A DNA stretch of 14,700 nucleotides from Acidovorax sp. (GCA_030150585.1 JASLFM010000081.1:1-14700); one strand, 5' to 3'; positions 1 through 7,613 are shown, counted from the first letter of the stretch. Program-made: numbers and translations. Notes: generated by a model not told the origin, from the letters alone.

Positions 1-297
1 TTCCTGCTGGGCGAGCGCAGCACGCTCACCGTGCCGCAGTCGGCCCTGGTGGTGCGCGACGGCTTCAGCCAGGTGTTCGAGGTGGTGGAGGGCAGCCGCG
101 TGGCCATGCGCCGCGTGCAGACGGGCCAGCGCGCGGGCGAGCGCGTGGAGGTGCTCTCGGGCCTGTCCGAAGGCGCGGCCGTGGTGGCACGCGGCGGGGC
201 CTTTCTCAACGACGGCGACCTCGTGCGCGTGCAGCCGGATGCCAAGCAGAAACAGGCTCCGGCGCCTGCCAGTCAAGCGTCAGAAGCTAGCAAATAA
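1..297 (+). CDS. RND efflux periplasmic adaptor subunit, C-terminal end (partial)
   Basis: Only the last 98 residues are inside the window; the gene starts upstream. The frame is open from base 1 to the TAA at 295-297. The segment VPQSALVVRDG...VFEVVEGSRVAMRRVQTG, followed by EVLSGLSEGAAVVARGG and DGDLVRV, is the typical beta-barrel and membrane-proximal end of MexA/AcrA-type membrane-fusion proteins, which bridge the inner-membrane pump and the outer-membrane channel. The tail (KQKQAPAPASQASEASK) is a low-complexity Ala/Gln/Ser end, common in this family. The stop lies 12 bases before the permease start, so the two are almost certainly co-transcribed. The substrate cannot be read from this fragment. 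Confidence 0.9.
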   Translation, partial: FLLGERSTLTVPQSALVVRDGFSQVFEVVEGSRVAMRRVQTGQRAGERVEVLSGLSEGAAVVARGGAFLNDGDLVRVQPDAKQKQAPAPASQASEASK

Positions 298-309
298 GGA
301 GCGGATGCA

Positions 310-3300
310 ATGAATCTGTCCGCCTGGTCGATCCGCAACCCGATCCCCGCGGCGATGCTGTTCGTGCTGCTCACGTTCGCGGGGCTGCTGTCGTTCCGTG
401 CCATGAAGGTGCAGAACTTTCCCGACATGGACCTGCCCGTGGTCACCGTCACGGCCATGCTGCCGGGCGCGGCGCCGGGGCAGCTCGAAACCGACGTGGT
501 GCGCAAGATCGAGAACTCCATCGCCACCACCCAGGGGCTCAAGCACATCACCTCCACGCTCGTGGACGGCACGGCCACCATTGCGGCCGAGTACCGGCTC
601 GAAAAGCCCGTGCAGGAGGCCGTGGATGACGTGCGCTCGGCCGTCTCGCGCGTACGCGCCGATCTGCCCGCCGACCTGCGCGACCCCATCGTGGCCAAGC
701 TCGAATTGTCCGCCCAGCCGGTGCTGGCCTATGCGATCGCCACGGACCGCTGGGACGACGTGGCGCTGTCCTGGTTCGTGGACGACACGCTCACGCGCCG
801 GCTGCTGGCCGTGCCCGGCGTGGGCGGGGTGGCGCGCGTGGGCGGCGTCACGCGCGAGGTGCGCGTTGCGCTCGACCCGCTGCGCCTGCAGTCGCTGCGC
901 GCCACGGCGGCCGAGGTTTCCCGCCAGCTGCGCCAGGTGCAGCTCGAGAGCGCGGGCGGCCGCGTGGACCTGGGCGGCGCCGAGCAGCCCGTGCGCACCA
1001 TTGCCACCGTGAAGACCGCGCAGGAGCTGGCCGCGATGGACATTGCGCTGTCCGACGGCCGCCACGTGCGGCTGGACCAGTTGGCCACCGTGGCCGACAC
1101 CATCGCCGAGCCGCGCTCGGCCGCGCTGCTCGACGGCCGCAGCGTGATCGGCTTCGAGGTTTCGCGCAGCCGCGGCGCGAGCGAGGTCGAGGTGGGGGCG
1201 GGCGTGCAGCGCGCGCTCGCGCAGTTGCAGGCGGACTTTCCGCACCTCAAGCTCACGCGCACGGTGGACTTCGTGGACATCGCGCAGGACGAGTACGACA
1301 GCTCCATGAAGCTGCTCTACGAGGGCGCCCTGCTCGCCGTCGTCGTGGTGTGGCTGTTCCTGCGGGACTGGCGCGCCACCATCGTGTCGGCCGTGGCGCT
1401 GCCGCTGTCGGTGATTCCGGCCTTCATCGGCATGCACTACCTGGGCTTCTCGATCAACATCATCACGCTGCTGGCGCTGTCGCTCGTGGTGGGCATCCTG
1501 GTGGACGACGCCATCGTGGAGGTCGAGAACATCGTGCGCCACTTGCGCATGGGCAAGACGCCGTACCAGGCTGCCATGGAGGCGGCCGACGAGATCGGCC
1601 TCGCGGTGATCGCCACCACGTTCACGCTGATCGCCGTGTTCCTGCCCACGGCCTTCATGAGCGGCATTCCAGGGCGCTTCTTCAAGCAGTTCGGCTGGAC
1701 GGCGGCGCTCGCGGTGTTTGCCTCGCTGGTCGTGGCGCGGCTGCTCACGCCCATGATGGCGGCCTACGTCATGAAGCCGCTGGTGGCGGCGGAGCGCGAG
1801 CCGCGCTGGCTGGCCCTGTACATGCGCGCCTCGGGCTGGTGCCTGCGCCACCGCATGCTCACACTGCTGGGGGCGCTGCTGTTCTTCGTGGGCTCGCTGG
1901 CGCTGATTCCGCTGCTGCCTTCGGGCTTCATCCCGGCCGACGACAACCAGCAGACCCAGGTCACGCTGGAACTGCCGCCCGGCAGCCGCCTGGCGGACAC
2001 ACGGGCCGCCGTGGCCCAGGCCAGCGAGCGCATCGCGCGCGTGGGCCATGTACGAAGCATCTACACGGCCATTGGCGGCGGCTCGGCGGGCTCCGACCCG
2101 TTCGCGGGCAGCAGCACGGCCGACCCGCGCAAGGCCACGCTCACGCTGCGCATGGCGCCGCGTGGTGAGCGCCCGCTCAAGCAGGAGATCGAGCGGCGCC
2201 TGCGCGCCGCGCTGGCCGACCTGCCCGGCGTGCGCGTGAAGATCGGCCTGGGCGGCTCGAACGACAAGTACATCCTGGCGCTGGCGAGCGAGGACCCGCA
2301 GGCCCTGGCCGATGCCGCGCGCGCCGTGGAGCGCGACCTGCGCACCATCCCCGGCATCGGCAACATCGGCTCGAGTTCCAGCCTGGTGCGCCCCGAGATC
2401 GCCGTGCGCCCCGACTTCGCACGCGCGGCCGACCTGGGCGTGACCACGAGCGCCATCGCCGAGACGCTGCGTGTGGCCACGGTGGGCGACTACGAGCAGT
2501 ACCTGCCCAAGTTGAACCTCGCGCAGCGCCAGGTGCCCATCGTCGTGCGCCTGCCCGACGAAGCGCGGGAGGACCTGTCGGTGCTGGAGCGCCTCGCGGT
2601 GCCAGGCAGCCGAGGTCCCGTGCGCCTGGGCGAGGTCGCCACGCTGGAGCTGGCGGGCGGGCCGGCCGTCATCGGCCGCTACGACCGCGCGCGCAACGTC
2701 AACTTCGAGATCGAGCTGGGCGAGCGCGGCCTGGGCGAGGTCACCGAGGCCGTGCGCCGCCTGCCCTCCGTGGCGGGCCTGCCGCCCAGCGTGCGCTCCA
2801 TCGATGTGGGCGACGCCGAGATGATGGGCGAGCTCTTCACGAGCTTTGGCCTGGCCATGCTCACGGGCGTGCTGTGCATCTACCTCGTGCTGGTGCTGCT
2901 GTTCAAGGACTTCCTGCAGCCGGTCACCATCCTCGTGGCGCTGCCACTGTCACTGGGCGGCGCCTTCGTGGCGCTGCTCGTGGCGGGCAAGAGTTTCTCC
3001 ATGCCGTCGCTCATCGGGCTCATCATGCTCATGGGCATTGCGACCAAGAACTCCATCCTGCTGGTGGAATACGCCATCGTGGCGCGGCGCGACCATGGCA
3101 TGGGCCGCCTCGATGCGCTGCTCGACGCCTGCCACAAGCGCGCGCGCCCCATCATCATGACCACGCTGGCCATGGGCGCGGGCATGCTGCCCATCGCGCT
3201 GGCCTGGGGCGGCGCGGACATGAGCTTCCGCTCGCCCATGGCCGTGGCGGTGATCGGCGGGCTCATCACCTCCACGGTGCTGAGCCTGCTCGTGGTGCCC

Positions 3301-3411
3301 GCGGTGTTCACCTACATCGACGACCTGGCGCAATGGTTCCACCGCACGGTGCTGCGGCGCGGCCGCCGACAGCCCCACGCTGGTGCGGCGGTGGGGGAAA
3401 CTGCGGGGTAA
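310..3411 (+). CDS. RND efflux transporter permease subunit (AcrB/MdtC-like)
   Basis: A 1033-residue inner-membrane proton-driven exporter, full length for the RND family. The start has an AAGGAG ribosome site at 296-301, eight bases upstream. N-terminal TM1 (SIRNPIPAAMLFVLLTFAGLL) leads into the first periplasmic porter domain. TM4 carries GILVDDAIVEVENI with the paired aspartates at about D399/D400, and TM10 carries GLIMLMGIATKNSILLVEY with the lysine at about K913. These match the Asp-Asp/Lys proton relay of AcrB, so the pump looks active. A second porter domain lies at about residues 530-840, followed by the last TM bundle. No outer-membrane channel gene follows; it may lie upstream or be shared. 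Substrate (drug, solvent or other) is not deducible; the intact AcrB-like relay motifs suggest an HAE-type rather than a heavy-metal pump. Confidence 0.95.
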   Translation: MNLSAWSIRNPIPAAMLFVLLTFAGLLSFRAMKVQNFPDMDLPVVTVTAMLPGAAPGQLETDVVRKIENSIATTQGLKHITSTLVDGTATIAAEYRLEKPVQEAVDDVRSAVSRVRADLPADLRDPIVAKLELSAQPVLAYAIATDRWDDVALSWFVDDTLTRRLLAVPGVGGVARVGGVTREVRVALDPLRLQSLRATAAEVSRQLRQVQLESAGGRVDLGGAEQPVRTIATVKTAQELAAMDIALSDGRHVRLDQLATVADTIAEPRSAALLDGRSVIGFEVSRSRGASEVEVGAGVQRALAQLQADFPHLKLTRTVDFVDIAQDEYDSSMKLLYEGALLAVVVVWLFLRDWRATIVSAVALPLSVIPAFIGMHYLGFSINIITLLALSLVVGILVDDAIVEVENIVRHLRMGKTPYQAAMEAADEIGLAVIATTFTLIAVFLPTAFMSGIPGRFFKQFGWTAALAVFASLVVARLLTPMMAAYVMKPLVAAEREPRWLALYMRASGWCLRHRMLTLLGALLFFVGSLALIPLLPSGFIPADDNQQTQVTLELPPGSRLADTRAAVAQASERIARVGHVRSIYTAIGGGSAGSDPFAGSSTADPRKATLTLRMAPRGERPLKQEIERRLRAALADLPGVRVKIGLGGSNDKYILALASEDPQALADAARAVERDLRTIPGIGNIGSSSSLVRPEIAVRPDFARAADLGVTTSAIAETLRVATVGDYEQYLPKLNLAQRQVPIVVRLPDEAREDLSVLERLAVPGSRGPVRLGEVATLELAGGPAVIGRYDRARNVNFEIELGERGLGEVTEAVRRLPSVAGLPPSVRSIDVGDAEMMGELFTSFGLAMLTGVLCIYLVLVLLFKDFLQPVTILVALPLSLGGAFVALLVAGKSFSMPSLIGLIMLMGIATKNSILLVEYAIVARRDHGMGRLDALLDACHKRARPIIMTTLAMGAGMLPIALAWGGADMSFRSPMAVAVIGGLITSTVLSLLVVPAVFTYIDDLAQWFHRTVLRRGRRQPHAGAAVGETAG

Positions 3412-3440
3412 GCGGGGGCTTCCGAGGGCTTTTACCCTGC
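3403..3440 (+). terminator. Hairpin spanning the permease stop codon
   Basis: GCGGGGTAA (3403-3411, containing the stop codon) pairs with TTACCCTGC (3432-3440) over nine pairs, one of them G-U. Inner bases AGC/GCT could extend the stem past a small bulge. No U-run follows, so it is not a standard intrinsic terminator; it might pause polymerase or protect the 3' end. Its right arm overlaps the presumed -35 of the next gene. Confidence 0.3.
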
Positions 3441-3457
3441 GGTGCGGGCGGGATAAT
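3430..3457 (+). promoter_or_regulatory. Putative sigma-70 promoter for the HD-GYP-like gene
   Basis: GATAAT at 3452-3457 is a good -10 hexamer, with a weak TTTTAC/TTTACC -35 at 3430-3436 and a 15-16 base spacer. Transcription would start about six bases before the ATG at 3469, giving a very short leader with no Shine-Dalgarno sequence. A GATAAT or TACAAT just ahead of a start recurs in this window. Confidence 0.45.
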
Positions 3458-3468
3458 GCGGCGCAACC

Positions 3469-4674
3469 ATGAACCTCGTCGCGCTGAACATCGACACCAT
3501 CCCGCTGGGCCAGCCGCTGCCCTTCATCCTGCGGGGGGCCGACGGGGCGTTGCTGGCGCAGAAGGGCTTCGTCATCCGCAACCGCGCCGAGCTGGAGGTG
3601 CTCGTGGCCCGGGGCTTGAGCCTGTGCGTGGACACCGACGAGTCCGGTGAGAACCACCGCGCCTACCTGGCCCAGTTGCAGCAGGCACTGCTGTCCGACA
3701 CGGCGCTGGGCCAGATCGCCGCGATGAAGATCAGCGCCAGCGCCCAGGCCGCCCGCGACCGCGAGGCCCTGGGGCCGCCGGCCTGGCCGGAGCTGCAGTT
3801 GCGCGCCACGCAGCTGCTGCGCTCCCCGCAGGCGCAGCCCGATTTCAGCGGGCGCTTCCACACGCTGCACGACGAGCTGGCGCGCCACACGGCCCAGGCG
3901 CCGGATGCGACGCTGCTCGCGCTCATCCACATCTCCGCGCAGGAAACGCAGATGTACAGCGCCACCCACGCCATGCTGGTCGCCGTGGCATGCATGGTTA
4001 CCGCGCGCGAAGTGCTGCGCTGGCCCGAGGCGCGCGTGCTGCAGGTGGGCCGCGCCGCGCTGTCCATGAACATTGCAATGACCGCGCTGCAGGACCAGCT
4101 CGCGCTGCAGACCGATCCGCTCTCGGCGGCCCAGATCGCTGCCATCGAGGACCATGCGGCGCGCTCGGAGGCCCTGCTGCGCCAGCTCGGCGTTGCCGAC
4201 GCCGTCTGGCTCGAAGCCGTGCGCTGCCACCACCAGCGCACGCCGGGGCCGCTCGCGCGCAGGAGCGAGAGCGAACAGCTCGCGCGGCTCATCCAGCGCG
4301 CCGATGTGTTCGGCGCGCGCATCGCACCGCGCGCGTCGCGCTCTCCGATGCCGGTCACGGCAGCCATGCAGGCCTGCTACTACGACGAGGCGCACCAGGT
4401 GGACGAAGCCGGCGCCGCGCTGGTCAAGGCGCTGGGCATCTACCCGCCGGGCGCGCTCGTGCGCCTGGCCAGCCAGGAGGTGGGCGTGGTGTTGCGCCGC
4501 GGTGCCACCGCGACCACGCCGCGCGTGGCCGTGGTGCTCAGCCGCACGGGCATGCCGACGGGCGAGATGATCCCGCGCGACACGGCGCAGCCGGCCTGGA
4601 AAATCTCGGGCCCGGTGGCGCACAAGGACGTGCGCGTGAGCTGGCCCCTGGGACGGCTGCTCGCGTTGGTGTAA
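3469..4674 (+). CDS. Degenerate HD-GYP-like protein, probably non-catalytic
   Basis: A 401-residue soluble protein without signal peptide or TM segments. The N-terminal ~110 residues (MNLVALNIDTIPLGQPLPFILRG...LLAQKGFVIRN) resemble the leader domain found before HD-GYP modules in Burkholderiales. The central part (~150-330) keeps the order of an HD-GYP domain: SATHAMLVAVA, then a helix where HDxGK should be, then IEDHAARSEALLRQLGV, VRCHHQRTPG, IQRADVFGARI and KALGIYPPGALVRL. The HD pair is replaced (VGRAALSMNIAM) and no GYP triplet follows HHQR. Family knowledge: intact HD-GYP proteins hydrolyse cyclic-di-GMP. Inference: this one has lost activity and may bind the nucleotide or a partner. The ATG at 3469 fits the GATAAT promoter. 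No operon partner follows. Confidence 0.8.
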   Translation: MNLVALNIDTIPLGQPLPFILRGADGALLAQKGFVIRNRAELEVLVARGLSLCVDTDESGENHRAYLAQLQQALLSDTALGQIAAMKISASAQAARDREALGPPAWPELQLRATQLLRSPQAQPDFSGRFHTLHDELARHTAQAPDATLLALIHISAQETQMYSATHAMLVAVACMVTAREVLRWPEARVLQVGRAALSMNIAMTALQDQLALQTDPLSAAQIAAIEDHAARSEALLRQLGVADAVWLEAVRCHHQRTPGPLARRSESEQLARLIQRADVFGARIAPRASRSPMPVTAAMQACYYDEAHQVDEAGAALVKALGIYPPGALVRLASQEVGVVLRRGATATTPRVAVVLSRTGMPTGEMIPRDTAQPAWKISGPVAHKDVRVSWPLGRLLALV

Positions 4675-4732
4675 AGCCCCTTGTCCTCCCGGTGTTCCAC
4701 AGGGGGTTTACATTTCTTTGCACACAACCCCT

Positions 4733-4761
4733 GGAACTTTGGCAATCTGCCCATACTCTAG
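4733..4761 (+). promoter_or_regulatory. Sigma-E-like promoter for the small RNA
   Basis: GGAACTT at 4733-4739 equals the -35 consensus of RpoE-type ECF sigma factors, and TCTAG at 4757-4761 resembles their TCTGA/TCAAA -10. GAACTT and TCTAG are 17 bases apart; the usual spacing is about 16. Predicted start is near 4767. A sigma-70 reading (CTGGAA at 4731, TACTCT at 4754) is possible but poorer. Confidence 0.45.
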
Positions 4762-4766
4762 AAAAC

Positions 4767-4900
4767 ACGTGAATGCCATGGGCATTCACCCGGTTTTCGT
4801 GTTGCGAAGCCTTTCGGGTCCCTGGATTTCGACTGCAGCCCTGGAACGCTTCTCCTCCCTCCCTCTCTTATTCGTTTCGGGACGCTTCGCAACTTTTTTT
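4767..4900 (+). ncRNA. Candidate small regulatory RNA with anti-Shine-Dalgarno loop
   Basis: Between two convergent genes lies a compact structured unit with its own promoter and terminator. Hairpin 1: GTGAATGCC (4769-4777) and GGCATTCAC (4781-4789) form a perfect 9-bp stem over an ATG loop, with GAAAAC/GTTTTC (4761-4766, 4793-4798) able to pair outside it. Hairpin 2: GTTGCGAAGC (4801-4810) pairs perfectly with GCTTCGCAAC (4884-4893), continued inward by GTCCC/GGGAC (4818-4822, 4879-4883) across a 7-base bulge, and followed by seven Ts (4894-4900). The large loop carries CTCCTCCCTCCCTCTC (4852-4867), complementary to GGAGG-type ribosome sites. A second GCTTC at 4848-4852 could compete for GAAGC. 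The frame opened by the ATG at 4773 has no ribosome site and runs through the U-tract, so I treat it as non-coding. No match to a known RNA family was recognised. Confidence 0.55.
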
Positions 4901-4906
4901 ATGCCC

Positions 4907-4940
4907 AGCAAAAAGGCCACCGCAAGGTGGCCTTTTTGCT
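4907..4940 (-). terminator. Intrinsic terminator of the GST gene (bidirectional)
   Basis: AGCAAAAAGGCCACC (4907-4921) and GGTGGCCTTTTTGCT (4926-4940) form a perfect 15-bp stem around a GCAA (GNRA) loop; the minus strand has TTGC. Each strand ends its stem in a T5 run. It sits 19 bases past the GST stop on the minus strand. On the plus strand it backs up the small RNA terminator. Confidence 0.85.
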
Positions 4941-4959
4941 GGTGGGGCCGCAGTCCCGT

Positions 4960-5574
4960 TCAGGCCGGGCGCGTGTCCGCGAAGCTCGGGCGCTGCATCA
5001 GCTTGTCAAGCAGCTTGCCCAGGTTGGGGTGCTCGCTGCGCCAGTCGATCTGTGGAAAGCGGAATTCAAGCCAGCCCAGCGTGCAGCCCACGGCGATGTC
5101 GGACAGGCTCAGGTGGATACCGCTGCAGTAGGGCTTGTCACCCAGGCCCTGGGCCATGGAGCGCAGACCGTCGCTGACCTTGGTCAGCTGGCGGTCGATC
5201 CAGGCCTGGCAGCGTTCGCTGTCCTGGCGGCCGGCCCAGGTGGCCTCCAGCCGCGCGAGGATGGCCGCATCGGCCACGCCGTCGGCCAGGGCCTCCCAGG
5301 TCTTGACTTCGGCGCGCTCGCGGCCCGACGGGGGCAGCAGCTTGCCCACGGGCGAGAGCGTGTCCAGATATTCCACGATCACGCGGGAGTCGAACACGGC
5401 TTCGCCACCCTCCATCACCAGGCAGGGCACCTTCCCGAGTGGGTTGGAGGTGGCGATGGTGGTGTCTTCGGCCCACACGTTTTCCTGCACGAACTGGTAG
5501 TCGAGCTTCTTTTCGGCCAGCACAATGCGCACTTTGCGCACGTAGGGGCTGGCGGCGGATCCGATCAGTTTCAT
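4960..5574 (-). CDS. Glutathione S-transferase family protein (YibF-like)
   Basis: A 204-residue cytosolic protein with the two-domain GST layout. The N-terminal thioredoxin-like half has SAASPYVRKVRIVLAEKKLDY (Ser9-Pro10 at the usual catalytic-loop position), NPLGKVPCLV with the cis-proline near P50, and FDSRVIVEYLD, where D62-S63 would hold the gamma-glutamyl group of glutathione. The C-terminal helical half includes EALADGVADAAI and LSLSDIAVGCTLGWLEFRFP. The pattern follows E. coli YibF closely, as I recall that sequence; YibF has glutathione binding but no firm physiological substrate. The start ATG (complement of 5572-5574) has a weak GGAA upstream. It is divergent from purB across 80 bases and ends at a strong terminator. 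Substrate unknown. Confidence 0.92.
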   Translation of the reverse strand: MKLIGSAASPYVRKVRIVLAEKKLDYQFVQENVWAEDTTIATSNPLGKVPCLVMEGGEAVFDSRVIVEYLDTLSPVGKLLPPSGRERAEVKTWEALADGVADAAILARLEATWAGRQDSERCQAWIDRQLTKVSDGLRSMAQGLGDKPYCSGIHLSLSDIAVGCTLGWLEFRFPQIDWRSEHPNLGKLLDKLMQRPSFADTRPA

Positions 5575-5618
5575 GGTTCTTGTTCCGTAGCACGGGCGGC
5601 CGGGAGGCCGGGCAGCCG

Positions 5619-5647
5619 ATTCTATCGAGAGCCCGCCGCCTACAATC
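5619..5647 (-). promoter_or_regulatory. Weak putative promoter for the GST gene
   Basis: On the minus strand TAGAAT (complement of 5619-5624) is a plausible -10, with GATTGT (complement of 5642-5647) as a poor -35 at 17 bases. The start would give a leader of about 40 bases. It overlaps the purB promoter region, so the two genes may compete for polymerase. Confidence 0.3.
5641..5646 (+). promoter_or_regulatory. purB -10 element
   Basis: TACAAT at 5641-5646 is a near-consensus -10 hexamer that ends eight bases before the purB ATG at 5655. Transcription would begin at or just before the start codon, giving a near-leaderless mRNA; no Shine-Dalgarno is visible. No strong -35 is seen 16-18 bases upstream. 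Confidence 0.5.
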
Positions 5648-5654
5648 GAGCCCC

Positions 5655-7034
5655 ATGAGCCTGTCCACCATCACCGCCCTGTCGCCGCTCGACGGCCGCT
5701 ACGCCGCCAAACTTTCCGCCCTGCGCCCCATCATGAGCGAGCACGGCTACATGCACCGCCGCGTGCAGGTGGAGGTGGCTTGGTTCATCGCGCTGTCGGA
5801 CGCGGGCTTCGCCGAGTTCAAGCCGCTCACCATGGGCGCGCGCGCCTACCTGCTGGGCCTGGTGAAGAATTTCTCCGAGGCCGACTCGGCTGCCATCAAG
5901 GAGATCGAGAAGACCACCAACCACGACGTGAAGGCCGTGGAGTACTGGATCAAGAGCAAGTTCGAGGCGCGCCCCGAGCTGGAGAAGGCCTCGGAGTTCG
6001 TGCACTTCGCCTGCACCAGCGAGGACATCAACAACACCAGCCATGCGCTGCAACTGCGCTCGGGCCGCGACCAGGTCGTGCTGCCGGGGCTGGACCGCAT
6101 CGTGCTGAAGCTGCGCGAGATGGCGCACCTGCATGCCGCCGTGCCCATGCTCAGCCGCACGCACGGCCAGACCGCGAGCCCCACGACGGTGGGCAAGGAA
6201 CTGGCCAACGTGGTCGTGCGCCTGCAGGCGGCGGTGGAGCGCATCGCGGCCGTGAAGATCCTGGGCAAGATGAATGGCGCCGTGGGCAACTACAACGCCC
6301 ACCTGGCCGCCTGGCCCGAATTCGACTGGGAGTCCTTCAGCAAGAAGGTCGTCGAGACGCCCGAGCCGCTGGGCCTGGGCCTCACGTTCCAGCCCTACAG
6401 CATCCAGATCGAGCCGCACGACTACATGGCCGAGCTGTTCGACGCCATCGCGCGCGCCAACACCATCCTGGTCGACCTCTCGCGCGACATCTGGGGCTAC
6501 GTGAGCCTGGGCTACTTCAAGCAGAAGCTCAAGGCGGGCGAGATCGGCTCGTCCACCATGCCGCACAAGGTCAATCCGATCGACTTCGAGAACGCCGAGG
6601 GCAACCTGGGCCTGGCCAACGCGCTGCTCAAGCACCTGGCCGAGAAGCTGCCCATCAGCCGCTGGCAGCGCGACCTGACCGACAGCACGGTGCTGCGCAA
6701 CATCGGCGTGGCGCTGGGCTACACCGCCCTGGCCTACACCTCGCTGATGACGGGCCTGAACAAGCTCGAACTCAACGAAGAAGCCCTGGCCGCCGACCTC
6801 GATGCGAGCTGGGAAGTGCTGGCCGAGCCCATCCAGACCGTGATGCGCCGCTTCGGCGTACAGGGCGCCTACGAGAAGCTCAAGGAAGTCACGCGCGGCA
6901 AGACCGTGACGGCCGAGGCGCTGCACGGCCTGATCAACAGCCTGGAGATTCCGCAGGCCGAGAAGGACCGCCTGCTGGCCATGACGCCCGCGAGCTACAT
7001 CGGCAAGGCCGCCGAGCTGGCACGCCGCGTCTGA
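5655..7034 (+). CDS. purB: Adenylosuccinate lyase
   Basis: A 459-residue enzyme of the fumarase/aspartase superfamily. It catalyses two steps of purine synthesis: SAICAR to AICAR plus fumarate, and adenylosuccinate to AMP plus fumarate. MSLSTITALSPLDGRYAAKL is the typical start of the long, E. coli-type PurB (456 residues). TTNHDVKAVEYW and CTSEDINNTSHAL are substrate-binding segments. SRTHGQTASPTT holds the conserved histidine at about H170. GEIGSSTMPHKVNPIDFENAEGN is the superfamily signature loop, with the catalytic serine at S299/S300. Nothing is missing. The frame is open further upstream to 5439, but the ATG at 5655 matches the family N-terminus and follows the TACAAT promoter. yaeQ follows after four bases. 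Confidence 0.98.
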   Translation: MSLSTITALSPLDGRYAAKLSALRPIMSEHGYMHRRVQVEVAWFIALSDAGFAEFKPLTMGARAYLLGLVKNFSEADSAAIKEIEKTTNHDVKAVEYWIKSKFEARPELEKASEFVHFACTSEDINNTSHALQLRSGRDQVVLPGLDRIVLKLREMAHLHAAVPMLSRTHGQTASPTTVGKELANVVVRLQAAVERIAAVKILGKMNGAVGNYNAHLAAWPEFDWESFSKKVVETPEPLGLGLTFQPYSIQIEPHDYMAELFDAIARANTILVDLSRDIWGYVSLGYFKQKLKAGEIGSSTMPHKVNPIDFENAEGNLGLANALLKHLAEKLPISRWQRDLTDSTVLRNIGVALGYTALAYTSLMTGLNKLELNEEALAADLDASWEVLAEPIQTVMRRFGVQGAYEKLKEVTRGKTVTAEALHGLINSLEIPQAEKDRLLAMTPASYIGKAAELARRV

Positions 7035-7038
7035 CCCC

Positions 7039-7599
7039 ATGGCACTCAAGTCGACCATTTTCAAGGCGAACCTCTCCATCGCCGACATCGACCACGGCTA
7101 CTACGCCGACCACGCGTTGACCCTTGCGCGCCACCCGAGCGAGACCGACGAGCGCATGATGGTGCGTCTCGTGGCGCTCGCGCTGCACGCCCACGAGCTG
7201 CAGGACACCTGCCGGGGCGATGGCACGCTGGCTTTCGGCGCGGGCCTGTCGGACCCGGACGACCCGGACGCTTCGCTCACCGACTTCACGGGCCGCAAGC
7301 GCCTGTGGATCGAGGTGGGCCAGCCCGAGGACAAGCCGCTCGCTAAGGCCTGCTCCAAGGCCGACGCCGTGGTGGTCTACGCCTTTCACCACGCGGCCGA
7401 GGTGTGGTGGAAGGGCATCGAAACCAAGCTCACGCGCCTGGACAGGCTGCAGGTGTGGCGCATTCCCGCCGAGGCCTCGCAGCAGCTCGCCGGCCTGGCC
7501 GAACGCAGCATGCAGCTGCAAGCCACTGTGCAGGAGGGGGCGCTCACGCTCAGCAGCAACCTGGGCAGCGTGCACGTGGAGCCGCTGCGCTGGAAGTAG
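7039..7599 (+). CDS. yaeQ: YaeQ family protein
   Basis: A 186-residue cytosolic protein matching E. coli YaeQ nearly end to end by eye: MALKSTIFKANLSIADID, LTLARHPSETDERMMVRLVALAL, RLWIEVGQPEDKPLAKACSKAD, VWWKGIETKLTRLDRLQVW and MQLQATVQEGALTLSS. Structural work on the family places it in the PD-(D/E)XK nuclease-like fold. Candidate active-site residues lie in DFTGRKRLWIEVGQ (D82, E92, Q95) and K103, but no confirmed biochemical role is known to me; old suggestions involving RfaH suppression were not supported. The ATG lies four bases after the purB stop with no separate promoter, so it is read from purB, probably by translational coupling. A stretch of Gly/Asp/Pro at residues 60-80 looks like an insert relative to the shorter homologues. 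Confidence 0.93.
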   Translation: MALKSTIFKANLSIADIDHGYYADHALTLARHPSETDERMMVRLVALALHAHELQDTCRGDGTLAFGAGLSDPDDPDASLTDFTGRKRLWIEVGQPEDKPLAKACSKADAVVVYAFHHAAEVWWKGIETKLTRLDRLQVWRIPAEASQQLAGLAERSMQLQATVQEGALTLSSNLGSVHVEPLRWK

Positions 7600-7613
7600 C
7601 GCACTAGGTTGCG

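Noticed and set aside
280..2049. Long open frame on the minus strand opposite the RND permease
   Set aside because: Arg/His/Gly-rich translation without recognisable domains; a by-product of GC-rich codons in the permease gene.
2950..4623. Long minus-strand frame crossing the permease and HD-GYP-like genes
   Set aside because: It spans two unrelated plus-strand genes and has compositionally biased Arg/His/Gln content; a shadow frame.
4773..5177. Plus-strand frame starting in hairpin 1 of the candidate small RNA
   Set aside because: No ribosome site, reads through the U7 tract and the GST terminator, and overlaps the GST gene in antisense.
5640..7088. Minus-strand frame of 482 codons opposite purB
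   Set aside because: purB is certain on the plus strand; the antisense product is His/Val/Gln-rich with no family pattern.
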